Assembly (NCBI RefSeq): GCF_001894805.1
Contig: NZ_BCWX01000002.1
Coordinates: forward strand, 806,001-870,000
Direction of reading: 5' to 3'
DNA: 64,000 nt
From: Rhodococcus globerulus NBRC 14531
Lineage (GTDB): Bacteria > Actinomycetota > Actinomycetes > Mycobacteriales > Mycobacteriaceae
The translations under genes and the position numbers were made by a program. The notes beneath the pieces are model-generated. The model made no database searches and was not told where the DNA came from. It was given only the letters and a program-made list of their open reading frames with translations. This document shows positions 27,825 to 37,648 of the stretch, piece by piece (positions within the stretch are counted from its first letter, which is position 1; each line of letters begins with the position of its first letter).

Positions 27825-29041
27825 GTGAGTCCAACAACAACTCTGCCGGAGATTCCTCGGCGGACCGGGAAGCACGTTCCGTGACAGCCGATTCCGGGGT
27901 CGACCAGGCGTCGATGCCGAAACACAGTCTGCTGTCGCGTCTGTACACCGGGACCGGCGCATTCGAGGTAGTCGGCAAGCGTCGGTTCTACTACGGCCTG
28001 ACCGGCGCACTCGTGGCAATCGCACTGCTGGCAATGCTGATCCGCGGTTTCACGTTCGGTATCGACTTCGAGGGTGGATCGCGCATCCAGTTCCCGGCCG
28101 GAGACGGAGTCGAGACGTCGCAGGTCGAAACCGTCTACTCCGAAGCTCTCGGTTTCGAACCGGAGAGTGTTCAGACGGTGGGTTCGGGTTCGAGTGCCAC
28201 AGTGCAGATTCGGTCGGAAACGCTCGATGCGCAGCAGATCGTGACGCTCCAGAATGCACTCTTCGACGAATTCCAGCCCGAGGACAGAAACGGTAATCCG
28301 TCCCGCGATGCCATCAGCTTTGCCGATGTGAGCGAGACGTGGGGTGGTCAGATCACCAAGAAGGCTCTGCTCGCGCTGATCGTCTTCCTGGTCATCGTAA
28401 GTATCTATATCGCGGTTCGGTTCGAACGAGACATGGCGATAGCCGCGATCATCGCGTTGTTCTTCGACATCATCGTGACCGCGGGTATCTACGCGCTCGT
28501 CGGATTCGAAGTCACACCTGCGACGGTGATCGGTCTGCTCACCATTCTCGGTTTCTCGCTGTACGACACCGTCGTCGTGTTCGACAAGGTGGAGGAGAAC
28601 ACGAGAGGCATCCTGCATCTGACGCGTCGCACGTACGGTGAACAGGCGAACCTCGCCGTCAACCAGACGCTCATGCGCTCGATCAACACAACGGTCATCA
28701 GTGTGTTGCCCGTGATTGCCCTGATGGTGGTCGCGGTGTGGATGCTCGGCGTCGGAACGCTCAAGGACCTGGCCCTCGTCCAGTTGGTCGGCATCGTCGT
28801 TGGCGCCTACTCGTCGATCTTCTTCGCGACCCCGCTCCTCGTGTCGATGAAGGAACGATGGGGACCTGTGGCCGTTCACACCCGCAAGGTTCTCGCTCGC
28901 CGGGCTACGCTTGCCGAAAAGGGTCTCGGTGCCAAGACCGCAGAGTCTGTCGGTGCCGGAGCATCGGTAACGCAACGTGCCGCAGTTGCTCCCGCGCCTG
29001 GCGCTCGGCCGACCGGAAAGCGGAAAAAGAAGGCTCACTGA
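27821..29041 (+). CDS. secF: Protein translocase subunit SecF
   Basis: 406 residues. A hydrophilic N-terminal extension of about 45 residues precedes helix 1; the P1 domain begins [13 protein letters not shown], and the helix bundle contains [17 protein letters not shown]. The lysine/arginine-rich tail (GKRKKKAH) is cytoplasmic. It partners with SecD. The next gene begins two bases after the stop. Confidence 0.95.
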   Translation: MSESNNNSAGDSSADREARSVTADSGVDQASMPKHSLLSRLYTGTGAFEVVGKRRFYYGLTGALVAIALLAMLIRGFTFGIDFEGGSRIQFPAGDGVETSQVETVYSEALGFEPESVQTVGSGSSATVQIRSETLDAQQIVTLQNALFDEFQPEDRNGNPSRDAISFADVSETWGGQITKKALLALIVFLVIVSIYIAVRFERDMAIAAIIALFFDIIVTAGIYALVGFEVTPATVIGLLTILGFSLYDTVVVFDKVEENTRGILHLTRRTYGEQANLAVNQTLMRSINTTVISVLPVIALMVVAVWMLGVGTLKDLALVQLVGIVVGAYSSIFFATPLLVSMKERWGPVAVHTRKVLARRATLAEKGLGAKTAESVGAGASVTQRAAVAPAPGARPTGKRKKKAH

Positions 29042-29043
29042 TC

Positions 29044-30777
29044 ATGCTCCAAGCGAGGCGAGCAGTAGTTCGCTCACTGTCGTTTGTTGCTGCCACCGCG
29101 GTGGTCACAGGTTCGTTGGCGGCCTGCTCGGAGGACGACACCGAGCAGGCTCCGTCCATCGGATACGCAATCGACAACACGATCACCACGTACAACGGCA
29201 ACACGACGGCCGGGGCCGTCTCGGGAACGATGGCGGCGCTCAGCCGGGTGCTACCCGGCTTCACCTTCACCGGGCCGGTCGGCGCTCCGGTATCGGACAC
29301 AGACATCGGTACCGCGGCGCAGTTGCCGGGTGAGGCGCTGACGGTGTCGTACACGCTCAATCCCTCGTCCGTGTACTCCGATGGTGTTCCGCTGACCTGC
29401 GACGACCTGGTTCTCACGTGGGCCGCATCGAGTGGCCGATTCACGAAAACCGTCGACGGCGCGGACGTGCCGATGTTCGATGTAGCCAACACGTTGGGGT
29501 ACTCCGATATCGACCGGGTGCAGTGCCAGCCCGGTGCAAAAGACGCGACCGTCGTGTTCAAACCCGGCCGCGCGTTCACCGAGTGGCGTTCCCTGTTCGG
29601 GGCGACGGCACTGATGCCGTCGCACATCGCGATGCAACACGCCGGCGTGCCAGACCTGGTGTCGGCCGTGAATTCGGATGACACCGAGGCACTGACGAAG
29701 ATCGCCGATTTCTGGAACACCGGGTGGAACATGACGCCCGGTCAGTTGGATACGTCGGTATTGCCGTCCTCGGGCCCGTACCGAGTCGAGGACTACACCG
29801 AAGACGGTGGGCTGGTGCTGGTCGCCAACGAGCGGTGGTGGGGCAATGCACCGGCCACTGACCGCATCGTGGTCTGGCCCCGTGGAGTGGACCTCACCAA
29901 GGATGCTGTCGACCAATCGATCGAAGTGATCGACGTCGGTTCCGGTTCGGCCGGGGACCTCAGCGCGCTCTCCGGTTTCACCAGCGAGCAAATCCCGTCG
30001 AGGTCCATCGAGCAATTCATCTTGTCGACGTCGGGGGTTCTGGGCGACGAAGCAGCCCGGCGGGCATTCGGGCATTGTGTGCCTCGGTCGACGCTGTTCG
30101 ATCAGTACGGAAGCACGCCAGACGCGCCGGCGGTCGGCGTCGGATCCGGAACGGTGGATTCGCGTCTCGTAGTCCCCGATTCGTTGGTGTACAGCGATGC
30201 CGCGGCGACCGACGGTAATCGATACAGCGCAGCGGACGTCGCAGCCACCAAGGTCTCGTTGTCCGAGGCCGGATTGGATGCGTTGACCGTGCGTGTCGGG
30301 TACCTGGCTCCGGATCCGGTGCGGTCCCAGATCGTGGCCGACGTGAAGGCGGCGTGCGAACCTGCCGGAGTCACGATCGAGGACGTCAGCTCCCCGGATT
30401 TCACACCGGACGCACTGCGCACGGGTGGCGTCGACGCGGTGCTGGCCGGCACCGCCGGTCAAGCGGGTGCAGCGGGCATGGCGGACATGATCGACGCGCG
30501 CGGCGCACTGCGGTCGGGTAACTCCTCGAATTTCGGTGGATACGGAAATGCGCGGGTCGATCAGATCATCGACCAGTTGGACACCGATCCTGCAATAGCT
30601 GCGCAATTGGGACTGTCGGTGGAGGCGGAGAACATCCTCTGGACGCAGGTGCCTACTATTCCTCTGTTCAATCAGGTGCGAACTGTTGCCGTCGCTCAAG
30701 GAATGAGTGCCGTGGTTGCCAATCCGACTCGATCGGCCAGCGGCTGGAACATGGACAGATGGGTATTGCGTAGATGA
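29044..30777 (+). CDS. ABC-type peptide-binding lipoprotein (SBP family 5), no transporter partner
   Basis: 577 residues from ATG 29044. The lipobox LAAC follows a hydrophobic signal (AATAVVTGSLAAC). The body is a family-5 oligopeptide/nickel-type solute-binding protein (LTVSYTLNPSSVYSDGVPLTCDD; SSGPYRVEDYTEDGGLVLVANERWWG). M. tuberculosis has a similar lipoprotein, Rv2585c, at the same place between secF and apt. No permease or ATPase genes adjoin, so it may serve a distant transporter or have another role at the cell surface. Confidence 0.88.
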   Translation: MLQARRAVVRSLSFVAATAVVTGSLAACSEDDTEQAPSIGYAIDNTITTYNGNTTAGAVSGTMAALSRVLPGFTFTGPVGAPVSDTDIGTAAQLPGEALTVSYTLNPSSVYSDGVPLTCDDLVLTWAASSGRFTKTVDGADVPMFDVANTLGYSDIDRVQCQPGAKDATVVFKPGRAFTEWRSLFGATALMPSHIAMQHAGVPDLVSAVNSDDTEALTKIADFWNTGWNMTPGQLDTSVLPSSGPYRVEDYTEDGGLVLVANERWWGNAPATDRIVVWPRGVDLTKDAVDQSIEVIDVGSGSAGDLSALSGFTSEQIPSRSIEQFILSTSGVLGDEAARRAFGHCVPRSTLFDQYGSTPDAPAVGVGSGTVDSRLVVPDSLVYSDAAATDGNRYSAADVAATKVSLSEAGLDALTVRVGYLAPDPVRSQIVADVKAACEPAGVTIEDVSSPDFTPDALRTGGVDAVLAGTAGQAGAAGMADMIDARGALRSGNSSNFGGYGNARVDQIIDQLDTDPAIAAQLGLSVEAENILWTQVPTIPLFNQVRTVAVAQGMSAVVANPTRSASGWNMDRWVLRR

Positions 30778-31364
30778 CGATTTCGAATGAAATCAGTGTG
30801 GGTGGGACAAGGATGACGTCAGACGAATTGAAGGCAGTGCATCTGGCCGCGTCGGATGCCGTAGTCCGGTTGACACGGTGGGCCGACAATTTCCCAGGTC
30901 CGGGTGTGCGTTTTGCAGACCTGACGCCGGTGTTCGCGGACGCCGAAGGTTTCAGTGCTGTTCTCGACGGTTTGATTGCATGTGCACCCGATGTGGACAC
31001 GATTGCGGCCGTCGACGCGCGTGGTTTCCTGCTCGGAGCCGGTGCTGCCGCTCGAATGGGCGCCGGTGTGGTTGCGGTGCGCAAGGTGGGCAAACTGCCG
31101 CCACCGGTTCTCTCACGTTCGTACAGCCTCGAATACGGGTCGTCGACGCTCGAGATTCCGGCAAACGGGTTCGATCTCACCGGACGGAATGTTCTGGTCA
31201 TCGACGACGTTCTGGCTACCGGAGGGACATTGGAAGCAGCCGTGCAGTTGGTGGAACTGGCCGGCGCCACCGTCGTCGCGGTGGCCGTGGTGCTCGAGAT
31301 CGAGGAACTCAGGGGCCGTGATCGGTTCGTAAAGTACCCGCTGACGTCCCTGGTCAAGGTCTGA
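30774..31364 (+). CDS. apt: Adenine phosphoribosyltransferase
   Basis: 196 residues if started at ATG 30774, which overlaps the preceding stop; ATG 30813 (183 residues), right after AAGG, is also possible and closer to usual length. The PRPP-binding motif is VLVIDDVLATGGT; the earlier DARGFLLGAGAA and RKVGKLPPP are typical. It salvages adenine to AMP. Gene order lipoprotein-apt-rel is conserved in mycobacteria, linking purine salvage with ppGpp synthesis. Confidence 0.93.
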   Translation: MTISNEISVGGTRMTSDELKAVHLAASDAVVRLTRWADNFPGPGVRFADLTPVFADAEGFSAVLDGLIACAPDVDTIAAVDARGFLLGAGAAARMGAGVVAVRKVGKLPPPVLSRSYSLEYGSSTLEIPANGFDLTGRNVLVIDDVLATGGTLEAAVQLVELAGATVVAVAVVLEIEELRGRDRFVKYPLTSLVKV

Positions 31365-31379
31365 GTACTAAAGTTGGCT

Positions 31380-31404
31380 CCTGGGGGTCTGGTAGACCTC
31401 CAGG
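31380..31404 (+). promoter_or_regulatory. Hairpin in the rel leader
   Basis: CCTGGGGGTCT pairs with AGACCTCCAGG (one mismatch) around a GGT loop, in the 96-base gap between apt and rel. It ends 56 bases before the rel start. It could be an attenuator or a transcript-processing site; no U-tract follows. Confidence 0.4.
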
Positions 31405-31460
31405 GCAATTTCCCGTTGCAGGGCGGTTGCCTAACCAACTCGGTGGTAGGAGGTGGCGAC

Positions 31461-33875
31461 ATGACGTCGAATCTTGATCGATCACAGAACTCGGGTGCAG
31501 TGTCGCAGGAATCGGGTACCAACCCGGCTCCGGATACGACACCATCGAAGTCCGGTGCTCCGGACGACAGTTCCGCTTCGTCGCAAACAGCAGGCAATCG
31601 GATCGGTCAGAGTGCAGCCGTACCGGCGTCGGCGTCTCGCCGCGTTCGAGCTCGCCTTGCTCGGCGCATCACGGGGCAGCGTAATGCCACCATCCGCCCG
31701 GTTCTCGAGCCGCTGGTCAGTTTGCATCGTGAGCTGTACCCGAAGGCCGATCTGGCGCTTCTCCAGCGCGCGTACGACGTCGCGGAGGAACGACACTCCA
31801 GTCAGCGTCGTAAGTCCGGCGATCCCTACATCACGCACCCGCTGGCTGTCGCGAGCATCCTTGCCGAGTTGGGGATGGACACCACCACGCTGGTGGCCGC
31901 ATTGCTTCACGACACCGTTGAGGACACCGGTTACTCGCTCGAAGAATTGACGCGCGATTTCGGCGACGAAGTTGCGCACTTGGTCGACGGCGTCACCAAA
32001 CTCGACAAGGTTGTCCTGGGCACCGCCGCCGAGGGCGAGACCATCCGCAAGATGATCATCGCGATGGCGCGTGATCCTCGGGTGCTGGTCATCAAGGTTG
32101 CCGACCGCCTGCACAACATGCGGACCATGCGCTTCCTGCCGCCGGAGAAGCAGGCACGCAAGGCTCGCGAAACTCTCGAAGTTATTGCACCCCTTGCTCA
32201 TCGGCTTGGAATGGCGACAGTCAAGTGGGAACTCGAAGACTTGTCGTTCGCGATCCTGCACCCCAAGAAGTACGACGAGATCGTGCGTCTGGTTGCCGAT
32301 CGCGCGCCGTCGCGGGACACCTACCTGGCGAAGGTGCGGGCCGAGATCAACTCCACGCTGTCCGCGTCGCGGATCAATGCGGTGGTTGAAGGACGGCCAA
32401 AGCACTACTGGTCGATCTATCAGAAGATGATCGTCAAGGGCCGCGACTTCGACGACATCCATGACCTGGTCGGCGTCCGCATTCTGTGTGACGAGGTCCG
32501 TGACTGTTACGCGGCAGTCGGTGTTGTGCATTCACTGTGGCAGCCGATGGCGGGGCGGTTCAAGGACTACATCGCGCAACCGCGGTACGGCGTGTATCAG
32601 TCGCTGCACACCACGGTCGTGGGTCCGGAGGGCAAGCCCCTCGAGGTCCAGATCCGTACGCAGGACATGCACCGGACGGCCGAGTTCGGTATCGCCGCGC
32701 ACTGGCGGTACAAGGAGACCAAGGGCAAGCACGCCGGCGACATCGCCGAGGTCGACGACATGGCGTGGATGCGCCAGCTACTCGACTGGCAGCGTGAAGC
32801 GGCCGACCCGGGGGAGTTCCTCGAGTCGCTGCGCTACGACCTTGCCGTCAAGGAGATCTTCGTCTTCACCCCCAAGGGTGACGTGGTGACCTTGCCTGCA
32901 GGTTCGACGCCGGTCGACTTTGCCTATGCCGTGCACACCGAGGTGGGCCACCGCTGTATCGGTGCCCGCGTCAACGGACGTCTGGTCGCCCTCGAGCGCA
33001 AGCTCGACAACGGCGAGGTGGTGGAAGTCTTCACGTCGAAGGCGGCCACCGCAGGCCCCAGCCGTGACTGGCAGTCGTTTGTCGTCTCCCCGCGGGCCAA
33101 GGCAAAGATTCGTCAGTGGTTCGCGAAGGAACGACGCGAGGAAGCTCTCGAATCCGGTAAGGATCAAATCGCCAAGGAAGTACGACGCGTCGGACTTCCG
33201 TTGCAGCGCTTGATGAATGCCGAGTCGATGAGCACGATCGCGAACGAGCTTCGGTACCCGGACGTCTCGGCGTTGTACACCGCGGTGGGTGAGAGCCAGG
33301 TCAGTGCGCACCACGTCGTACAGCGTCTGGTGGCTCATCTCGGCGGCGTCGGCGCAGTCGAGGAGGAACTGGCCGAACGGTCGACACCGTCGAACATGCC
33401 GGTGCGTACTCGCAGTACCGGCGACTCCGGCATCCTGGTTCCCGGTGCTCCGGGCACGGTGGCAAAGCTTGCCAAGTGCTGCACACCGGTGCCTGGCGAT
33501 TCCATTCTGGGCTTCGTCACGCGCGGCGGCGCGGTCAGTGTTCACCGCACGGATTGCACCAACGCCAATTCGCTGCACGACCAGTCCGAACGGATCATCG
33601 ACGTCGAGTGGGCACCGTCCGCGTCGTCGGTGTTCCTGGTCGCGATCCAGATCGAGGCGCTCGATCGTCACCGCTTGCTTTCCGATGTGACCAAGGCGTT
33701 GGCAGACGAGAAGGTCAACATCTTGTCTGCGTCGGTCAACACGTCCGGTGATCGAGTTGCCATCAGCAAGTTCACCTTCGAGATGGGTGACCCGAAGCAT
33801 CTGGGCCACGTTCTCAACGTGGTCCGCAATGTGGAAGGCGTGTACGACGTGTATCGAGTGACGTCGGCGTCGTAG
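31461..33875 (+). CDS. rel: Bifunctional (p)ppGpp synthetase/hydrolase
   Basis: 804 residues from ATG 31461, seven bases after AGGAGG. Order: Ser/Thr-rich N-terminal tail; HD hydrolase domain ([21 protein letters not shown]); synthetase domain ([27 protein letters not shown]); TGS domain ([24 protein letters not shown]); helical/zinc region ([12 protein letters not shown]); ACT domain at the end. It is the single long Rel that sets the stringent response. The hydrolase site is intact, so it should be bifunctional. Confidence 0.96.
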   Translation: MTSNLDRSQNSGAVSQESGTNPAPDTTPSKSGAPDDSSASSQTAGNRIGQSAAVPASASRRVRARLARRITGQRNATIRPVLEPLVSLHRELYPKADLALLQRAYDVAEERHSSQRRKSGDPYITHPLAVASILAELGMDTTTLVAALLHDTVEDTGYSLEELTRDFGDEVAHLVDGVTKLDKVVLGTAAEGETIRKMIIAMARDPRVLVIKVADRLHNMRTMRFLPPEKQARKARETLEVIAPLAHRLGMATVKWELEDLSFAILHPKKYDEIVRLVADRAPSRDTYLAKVRAEINSTLSASRINAVVEGRPKHYWSIYQKMIVKGRDFDDIHDLVGVRILCDEVRDCYAAVGVVHSLWQPMAGRFKDYIAQPRYGVYQSLHTTVVGPEGKPLEVQIRTQDMHRTAEFGIAAHWRYKETKGKHAGDIAEVDDMAWMRQLLDWQREAADPGEFLESLRYDLAVKEIFVFTPKGDVVTLPAGSTPVDFAYAVHTEVGHRCIGARVNGRLVALERKLDNGEVVEVFTSKAATAGPSRDWQSFVVSPRAKAKIRQWFAKERREEALESGKDQIAKEVRRVGLPLQRLMNAESMSTIANELRYPDVSALYTAVGESQVSAHHVVQRLVAHLGGVGAVEEELAERSTPSNMPVRTRSTGDSGILVPGAPGTVAKLAKCCTPVPGDSILGFVTRGGAVSVHRTDCTNANSLHDQSERIIDVEWAPSASSVFLVAIQIEALDRHRLLSDVTKALADEKVNILSASVNTSGDRVAISKFTFEMGDPKHLGHVLNVVRNVEGVYDVYRVTSAS

Positions 33876-33886
33876 TTCTCTCACAC

Positions 33887-33925
33887 CGACTGGCGCCGAG
33901 CAGATTCCCTGCTCGGCGCCAGTCG
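33887..33925. terminator. Bidirectional hairpin between rel and the convergent gene
   Basis: A perfect 17-bp stem: the arms are 33887-33903 and 33909-33925, with loop ATTCC. It lies between convergent genes, suited to stop transcription from both. There is no long U-tract. Confidence 0.8.
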
Positions 33926-33926
33926 C

Positions 33927-34502
33927 TTACGTGCGCCTGGAAGGTCTTGCCGCTGCAGCGATTCCGGCGTGCCAGCCGGGAGCCCGCCCGCCGCGCGGTG
34001 GCTCGATTCCGGAAAGATCGACGCCGCATCGGGTCAAGACCCAGGCCACAACGGAATTCGAGTTCCACATGTCACCTACGCCGACGGCATCCCGTCCCCA
34101 GGCGAAGGTGGGAACCGTTCGAATCTCGTCGAGGATCTGCTCGGCAACTGCCGAATCCGCCGATAGACGCAGCGGACTCTCGACAGCTTCCTCGATATCG
34201 TCGACCGTTCCGTTCCGCCAACAGTGCACTTCGTACCGGAAGTACTTCGATCTACCGGCCCAGTGCGCGCCGACCGGACCTTCCGCGACAACACCGCGAT
34301 CGGGTTCCTTGTGCTGCCACACCGGAGTCATCTCGATCGAATAGACGTTGGGCGGCACTGTGATTCGCAGCGCGCAATGGTAAAGCGGCACCGGTGTTCG
34401 ATGAGTGAACCAGGCGCTCAACCGTTCGTAGACAATGCCGTTGAAGCGCACCACATGTCCGCCAGCGCCGAGCGGAAGCCAGTACAGATCTACGGCGGTC
34501 AC
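33927..34502 (-). CDS. Conserved hypothetical protein, possibly papain-like fold
   Basis: 191 residues from GTG 34502; the frame is open further upstream but there overlaps the flavodoxin gene. I do not recognise the family with certainty. GAGGHVVRFNG near the start and WNSNSVVAWVLTRCGV near the end recall the histidine and N-C-n-W positions of circularly permuted papain-like (NlpC/LRAT-type) proteins, but serine stands where a cysteine would be. It lies 16 bp after the flavodoxin-like gene and is probably co-transcribed with it. Confidence 0.6.
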   Translation of the reverse strand: MTAVDLYWLPLGAGGHVVRFNGIVYERLSAWFTHRTPVPLYHCALRITVPPNVYSIEMTPVWQHKEPDRGVVAEGPVGAHWAGRSKYFRYEVHCWRNGTVDDIEEAVESPLRLSADSAVAEQILDEIRTVPTFAWGRDAVGVGDMWNSNSVVAWVLTRCGVDLSGIEPPRGGRAPGWHAGIAAAARPSRRT

Positions 34503-34518
34503 GTGTGTCCTTCGACCT

Positions 34519-35022
34519 TCACCGATCCGGGTGGGCGGCGAGGGTCGAGCAGATGCTGTCGGCCCAAGCGGCGATGTCGTCCGGCGATCGGAAATCGCCC
34601 TCGGTCGCTTTTGCCGCTCTGGTCGCAATGCGCTCGGTGAACGAGAGCACCGACGGATCGAGTTTGCCGCCGAACATGTGGTGCTCAACGGCCCAGGGGG
34701 TGTTGATCCACTTGAGATTGTCGGCATTGTCACCAGGGGTGATTGGGCCGCTGGAGAACAACCACACCGGACGCTTCTGCAGGGCATCGAGATCGCGATC
34801 CATCAGACGGGTCGCATCCTTGAGCCATTTCCCGAGGTAGATCGCGCTGCCGAGAACGACGGCGTCATAGCCTTCGACCGTGTCGACGTCGTGGGCTTTC
34901 TTGACATCGACCTGAGGCTCGATATTCCGTGCCCGCAACCCCGAAGTAATCGCGCGGCCTAACTGCTCACCGATTTCGGCAGTCGATCCGTGCTTGCTCG
35001 CTGTTGCGATCAGAATCCTCAT
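34519..35022 (-). CDS. Flavodoxin-domain protein
   Basis: 167 residues. The FMN phosphate loop ATASKHGSTAEIG is at 6-18, and VVLGSAIYLGKWLKDA follows, as in protoporphyrinogen oxidase HemG-like and actinobacterial flavodoxin-domain proteins. WLFSSGP is typical of the latter. It likely binds FMN and carries electrons or reduces quinones. First gene of a short operon with the hypothetical protein at 33927. Confidence 0.85.
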   Translation of the reverse strand: MRILIATASKHGSTAEIGEQLGRAITSGLRARNIEPQVDVKKAHDVDTVEGYDAVVLGSAIYLGKWLKDATRLMDRDLDALQKRPVWLFSSGPITPGDNADNLKWINTPWAVEHHMFGGKLDPSVLSFTERIATRAAKATEGDFRSPDDIAAWADSICSTLAAHPDR

Positions 35023-35060
35023 GCAGTGATGATCCCGCTTTGTCGGTCATACAAAACGGA

Positions 35061-35101
35061 AAAGGGCGATACGAGAGGAATCTCTCGTATCGCCCCTTTT
35101 T
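35061..35101 (-). terminator. Strong terminator after the cyclophilin operon
   Basis: The arms 35064-35077 and 35082-35095 pair perfectly over 14 bp with loop GAAT. A-rich and T-rich flanks (AAAA before, TTTTT after) let it act in either direction. It ends the minus-strand cyclophilin pair and separates it from the flavodoxin gene. Confidence 0.88.
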
Positions 35102-35112
35102 GTGCTGGCAGA

Positions 35113-35913
35113 TCAGGCGACTACTGCTGTTTCGATGGTGATCGGGGTGTTCGGGGCACCGCCGCCGGTGGCTCCCATGCTGCCGTCGTCACCGTCGGCG
35201 GCGATCTTCTCGATGGTTGCAAGACCGGCCTCGTCGATGGTCCCGAAAACGGTGTAGTCGGGCGGGAGGAGTGAATCGTCGTATACGAGGAAGAACTGGC
35301 TACCGTTGCTGTCCGGCTGTGATGAATGAGCCATGGCCAGAGTGCCGCGCGGGTAGACGACCGGCAACGACAGTGCCGGATCGTTCTCGGCGTACACGGT
35401 GGTCGGGTACTCGTTGGCAAAGCCGAATCCCGGTCCGCCCGTGCCCTGGCCCGAAGGATCTCCGCACTGGAGGATCTGCAAGCCCGGGCTGGTGACGAGG
35501 CGATGGCACGGGGTGTCGTCGAAGTACTTCTGCTCGACCAGGCTGACCATGCTGTTGACGGTGCACGGGGCGGCTGTGCGGTTGAGTTCCATACCGATCG
35601 GTCCGGCGGTGGTCGTCAACTGGACGTTTACGGTGCCCTCGGCGGGGACTCCGGTGGACGTCGGCGTGTCAACCGTCTTGGCTGCACCCGCCGCCGGGGC
35701 ATAGGTGCAGTCGACCGTGGCACCAGCAGGCGCCGGAACGGCGGGCAACTGTTCGAACTGCGACATGTCGAGTGGTGCTGACTTCGTGGTCGACTTCGCG
35801 CTCGCCTGAGTGCTCGACGACGCGGAATCGGACTCGGAGTCGTTACTGGAACACCCAGCGAGGACGAGGGCGGTGACGCCGACGGCCGCGATCAGAAGGG
35901 ACGTGCGTTTCAT
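35113..35913 (-). CDS. Cyclophilin-type peptidyl-prolyl isomerase, lipoprotein
   Basis: 266 residues with a lipoprotein signal (lipobox VLAGC), a Ser-rich linker, then a cyclophilin domain (GPIGMELNRTAAPCTVNSMVSLVEQKYFDDTPCHRL, FANEYPTTVY, SQPDSNGSQFFLVYDDS). It would speed proline isomerisation in exported proteins outside the membrane. Its ATG overlaps the stop of the next cyclophilin gene by one base. Confidence 0.9.
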   Translation of the reverse strand: MKRTSLLIAAVGVTALVLAGCSSNDSESDSASSSTQASAKSTTKSAPLDMSQFEQLPAVPAPAGATVDCTYAPAAGAAKTVDTPTSTGVPAEGTVNVQLTTTAGPIGMELNRTAAPCTVNSMVSLVEQKYFDDTPCHRLVTSPGLQILQCGDPSGQGTGGPGFGFANEYPTTVYAENDPALSLPVVYPRGTLAMAHSSQPDSNGSQFFLVYDDSLLPPDYTVFGTIDEAGLATIEKIAADGDDGSMGATGGGAPNTPITIETAVVA

Positions 35914-36785
35914 CAGTCGATCCTTACAGTCTTGATATCGGTGGTGAGGTTCGGCGTGCCGTCGCCCTCGGGCGTGCTGCCACCCGCCGCGATCTTGTCG
36001 AGCGTCGCAAGCCCGGTCTCGTCGATCGTGCCGAATACGGTGTAGTCAGGCGGGAGCTGTGAATCGCCGTAGACGAGGAAGAACTGGCTGCCGTTTGTGC
36101 CGGCCCCGGCGTTGGCCATCGCGATCATTCCGCGGCTGTACGTCACCGGCATCTGAGCGGCCGGGTCTGCGGCGTCGAAGGCAGTGGTCGGGTACTCGTT
36201 GTCGAAGCGGTAACCGGGTCCGCCGCTACCGGTGCCCGACGGGTCGCCGCACTGCAAGACCTGCAATGAGGGGCTCGTCGTCAGGCGATGGCATGTCGTG
36301 GCGTCGAAGTAGTTCTGACCCGCGAGGCTCACAAAGTTGTTGACCGTGCACGGCGACTTCGTTCCGTCGAGGACGAGGCCGATATTGCCCTGCGACGTCT
36401 CCATGCTGATGCTCGGCGTCGCGTCCGGCGCCGTGGTGGGGATGCCGTCCGCGCGTGGCGGGTTGTTCGGCTTGGATGCCGGCGCAGCGTCAGTCGGGTA
36501 AGCGCACGAGACGGTCTCTGCCAAGGGCGTGAGCAAACCGGCAGGCATGGCGGCGGCCGTCTGCTCAGACGTCGATGTGGCGTCGTCAGCGGTGTTCTCG
36601 GTGCTGCTGTCGTCACCTCGGGTGAGCAGGACGATCCCGGCGACGACGGCAACAGCCACGACGACACCAGCAGCCGTGTAGACGATTGTCATTTGCTTGC
36701 GCTTACGCGCCCGCTCGGCGCGGCGTTCGAGCTGGCGCTCGAGCTTGCGTTTTGCCGCCTGGCGGCGCTGCTCGTTACTCGGCAC
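35913..36785 (-). CDS. ppiB: Cyclophilin-type peptidyl-prolyl isomerase, membrane-anchored
   Basis: 290 residues. A very basic N-terminal helix (EQRRQAAKRKLERQLERRAERARKRKQ) precedes a single membrane helix (VVVAVAVVAGIVLL). After a linker comes a cyclophilin domain (NIGLVLDGTKSPCTVNNFVSLAGQNYFDATTCHRL, GTNGSQFFLVYGD). This matches M. tuberculosis PpiB (Rv2582) in layout and in position next to rel. The two cyclophilin domains are clearly paralogous, so the pair arose by tandem duplication. Confidence 0.92.
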   Translation of the reverse strand: MPSNEQRRQAAKRKLERQLERRAERARKRKQMTIVYTAAGVVVAVAVVAGIVLLTRGDDSSTENTADDATSTSEQTAAAMPAGLLTPLAETVSCAYPTDAAPASKPNNPPRADGIPTTAPDATPSISMETSQGNIGLVLDGTKSPCTVNNFVSLAGQNYFDATTCHRLTTSPSLQVLQCGDPSGTGSGGPGYRFDNEYPTTAFDAADPAAQMPVTYSRGMIAMANAGAGTNGSQFFLVYGDSQLPPDYTVFGTIDETGLATLDKIAAGGSTPEGDGTPNLTTDIKTVRID

Positions 36786-36951
36786 TGCTGGAGTCCTCCA
36801 TATTCACGGGTGGAACTGCGTCTGGTCGGTATAACTTCAGTTGTCGGAAAGTCTCCCACTGCAACCTGAGAACTTACTGGCGGGGCAGCAGCTTTAGGCT
36901 GTACGTGACACCGTGTTGCCTGATTCGCCCTTCGAAGAGGAGTTACCTCAA

Positions 36952-37632
36952 GTGCTCGTGACTGGTTTTCCGGCCGGGATGTTCCAGACCAACTGCTACA
37001 TACTCGCTCAGGACGATGCCTGCGAGTGTGTGGTGATCGATCCGGGTCAGGACGCTGCTGAGCCGCTGTTCGAGTTTCTCGACTCCAAGGACATGTCGGT
37101 GACGGCCGTGCTGCTGACGCACGGGCATCTCGATCACATGTGGTCTGCGCGTGAGGTCTGCGAGCGGTACTCGGCGCCGGCCTACATTCACCCGGATGAT
37201 CGCTACATGCTCACCGACCCTGCCCGGGGAATCGGTCCGACGATGAAGGACTTCATCAAGGACATGTCCTTCGTCGAACCGGACGAGGTCATCGAATTAT
37301 CCGACGGGGACTCGTTCGAGCTCGCCGGAATGTCCTTTTCGGTCGATCACACGCCGGGCCATACGCAAGGATCTGTTGTCTTCCGCACCCAGGCGGGTAC
37401 TGCAGAAGGTCCGGTCGATCTGGCTTTCACAGGCGACACCCTGTTCCAGGGCTCGATCGGGCGAAGTGACCTTCCCGGTGGCAACCACGAGCAATTGCTC
37501 GATTCCGTCGCGAAGAAACTTCTGATTCTCGCCGACGCAACAGTCATCCTCCCCGGGCACGGCGACAACAGTTCCATCGGCGCCGAAAGAAGCTCCAATC
37601 CGTTTCTCGTTGGACTCAGCGGACAGAAATAA
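36952..37632 (+). CDS. Metallo-beta-lactamase-fold hydrolase, glyoxalase II-like
   Basis: 226 residues from GTG 36952, about ten bases after GAAGAGGAG; a longer start at 36913 is possible. The metal motif THGHLDH, the VDHTPGHTQGS histidine, FTGDTLF aspartate and LPGHGD histidine are all present. It corresponds in place to Rv2581c of M. tuberculosis. Family members hydrolyse S-lactoylglutathione or other thioesters; since mycothiol replaces glutathione in these bacteria, the natural substrate is uncertain. It is followed by hisS. Confidence 0.88.
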   Translation: MLVTGFPAGMFQTNCYILAQDDACECVVIDPGQDAAEPLFEFLDSKDMSVTAVLLTHGHLDHMWSAREVCERYSAPAYIHPDDRYMLTDPARGIGPTMKDFIKDMSFVEPDEVIELSDGDSFELAGMSFSVDHTPGHTQGSVVFRTQAGTAEGPVDLAFTGDTLFQGSIGRSDLPGGNHEQLLDSVAKKLLILADATVILPGHGDNSSIGAERSSNPFLVGLSGQK

Positions 37633-37648
37633 GGAAAAGTAACCACTC

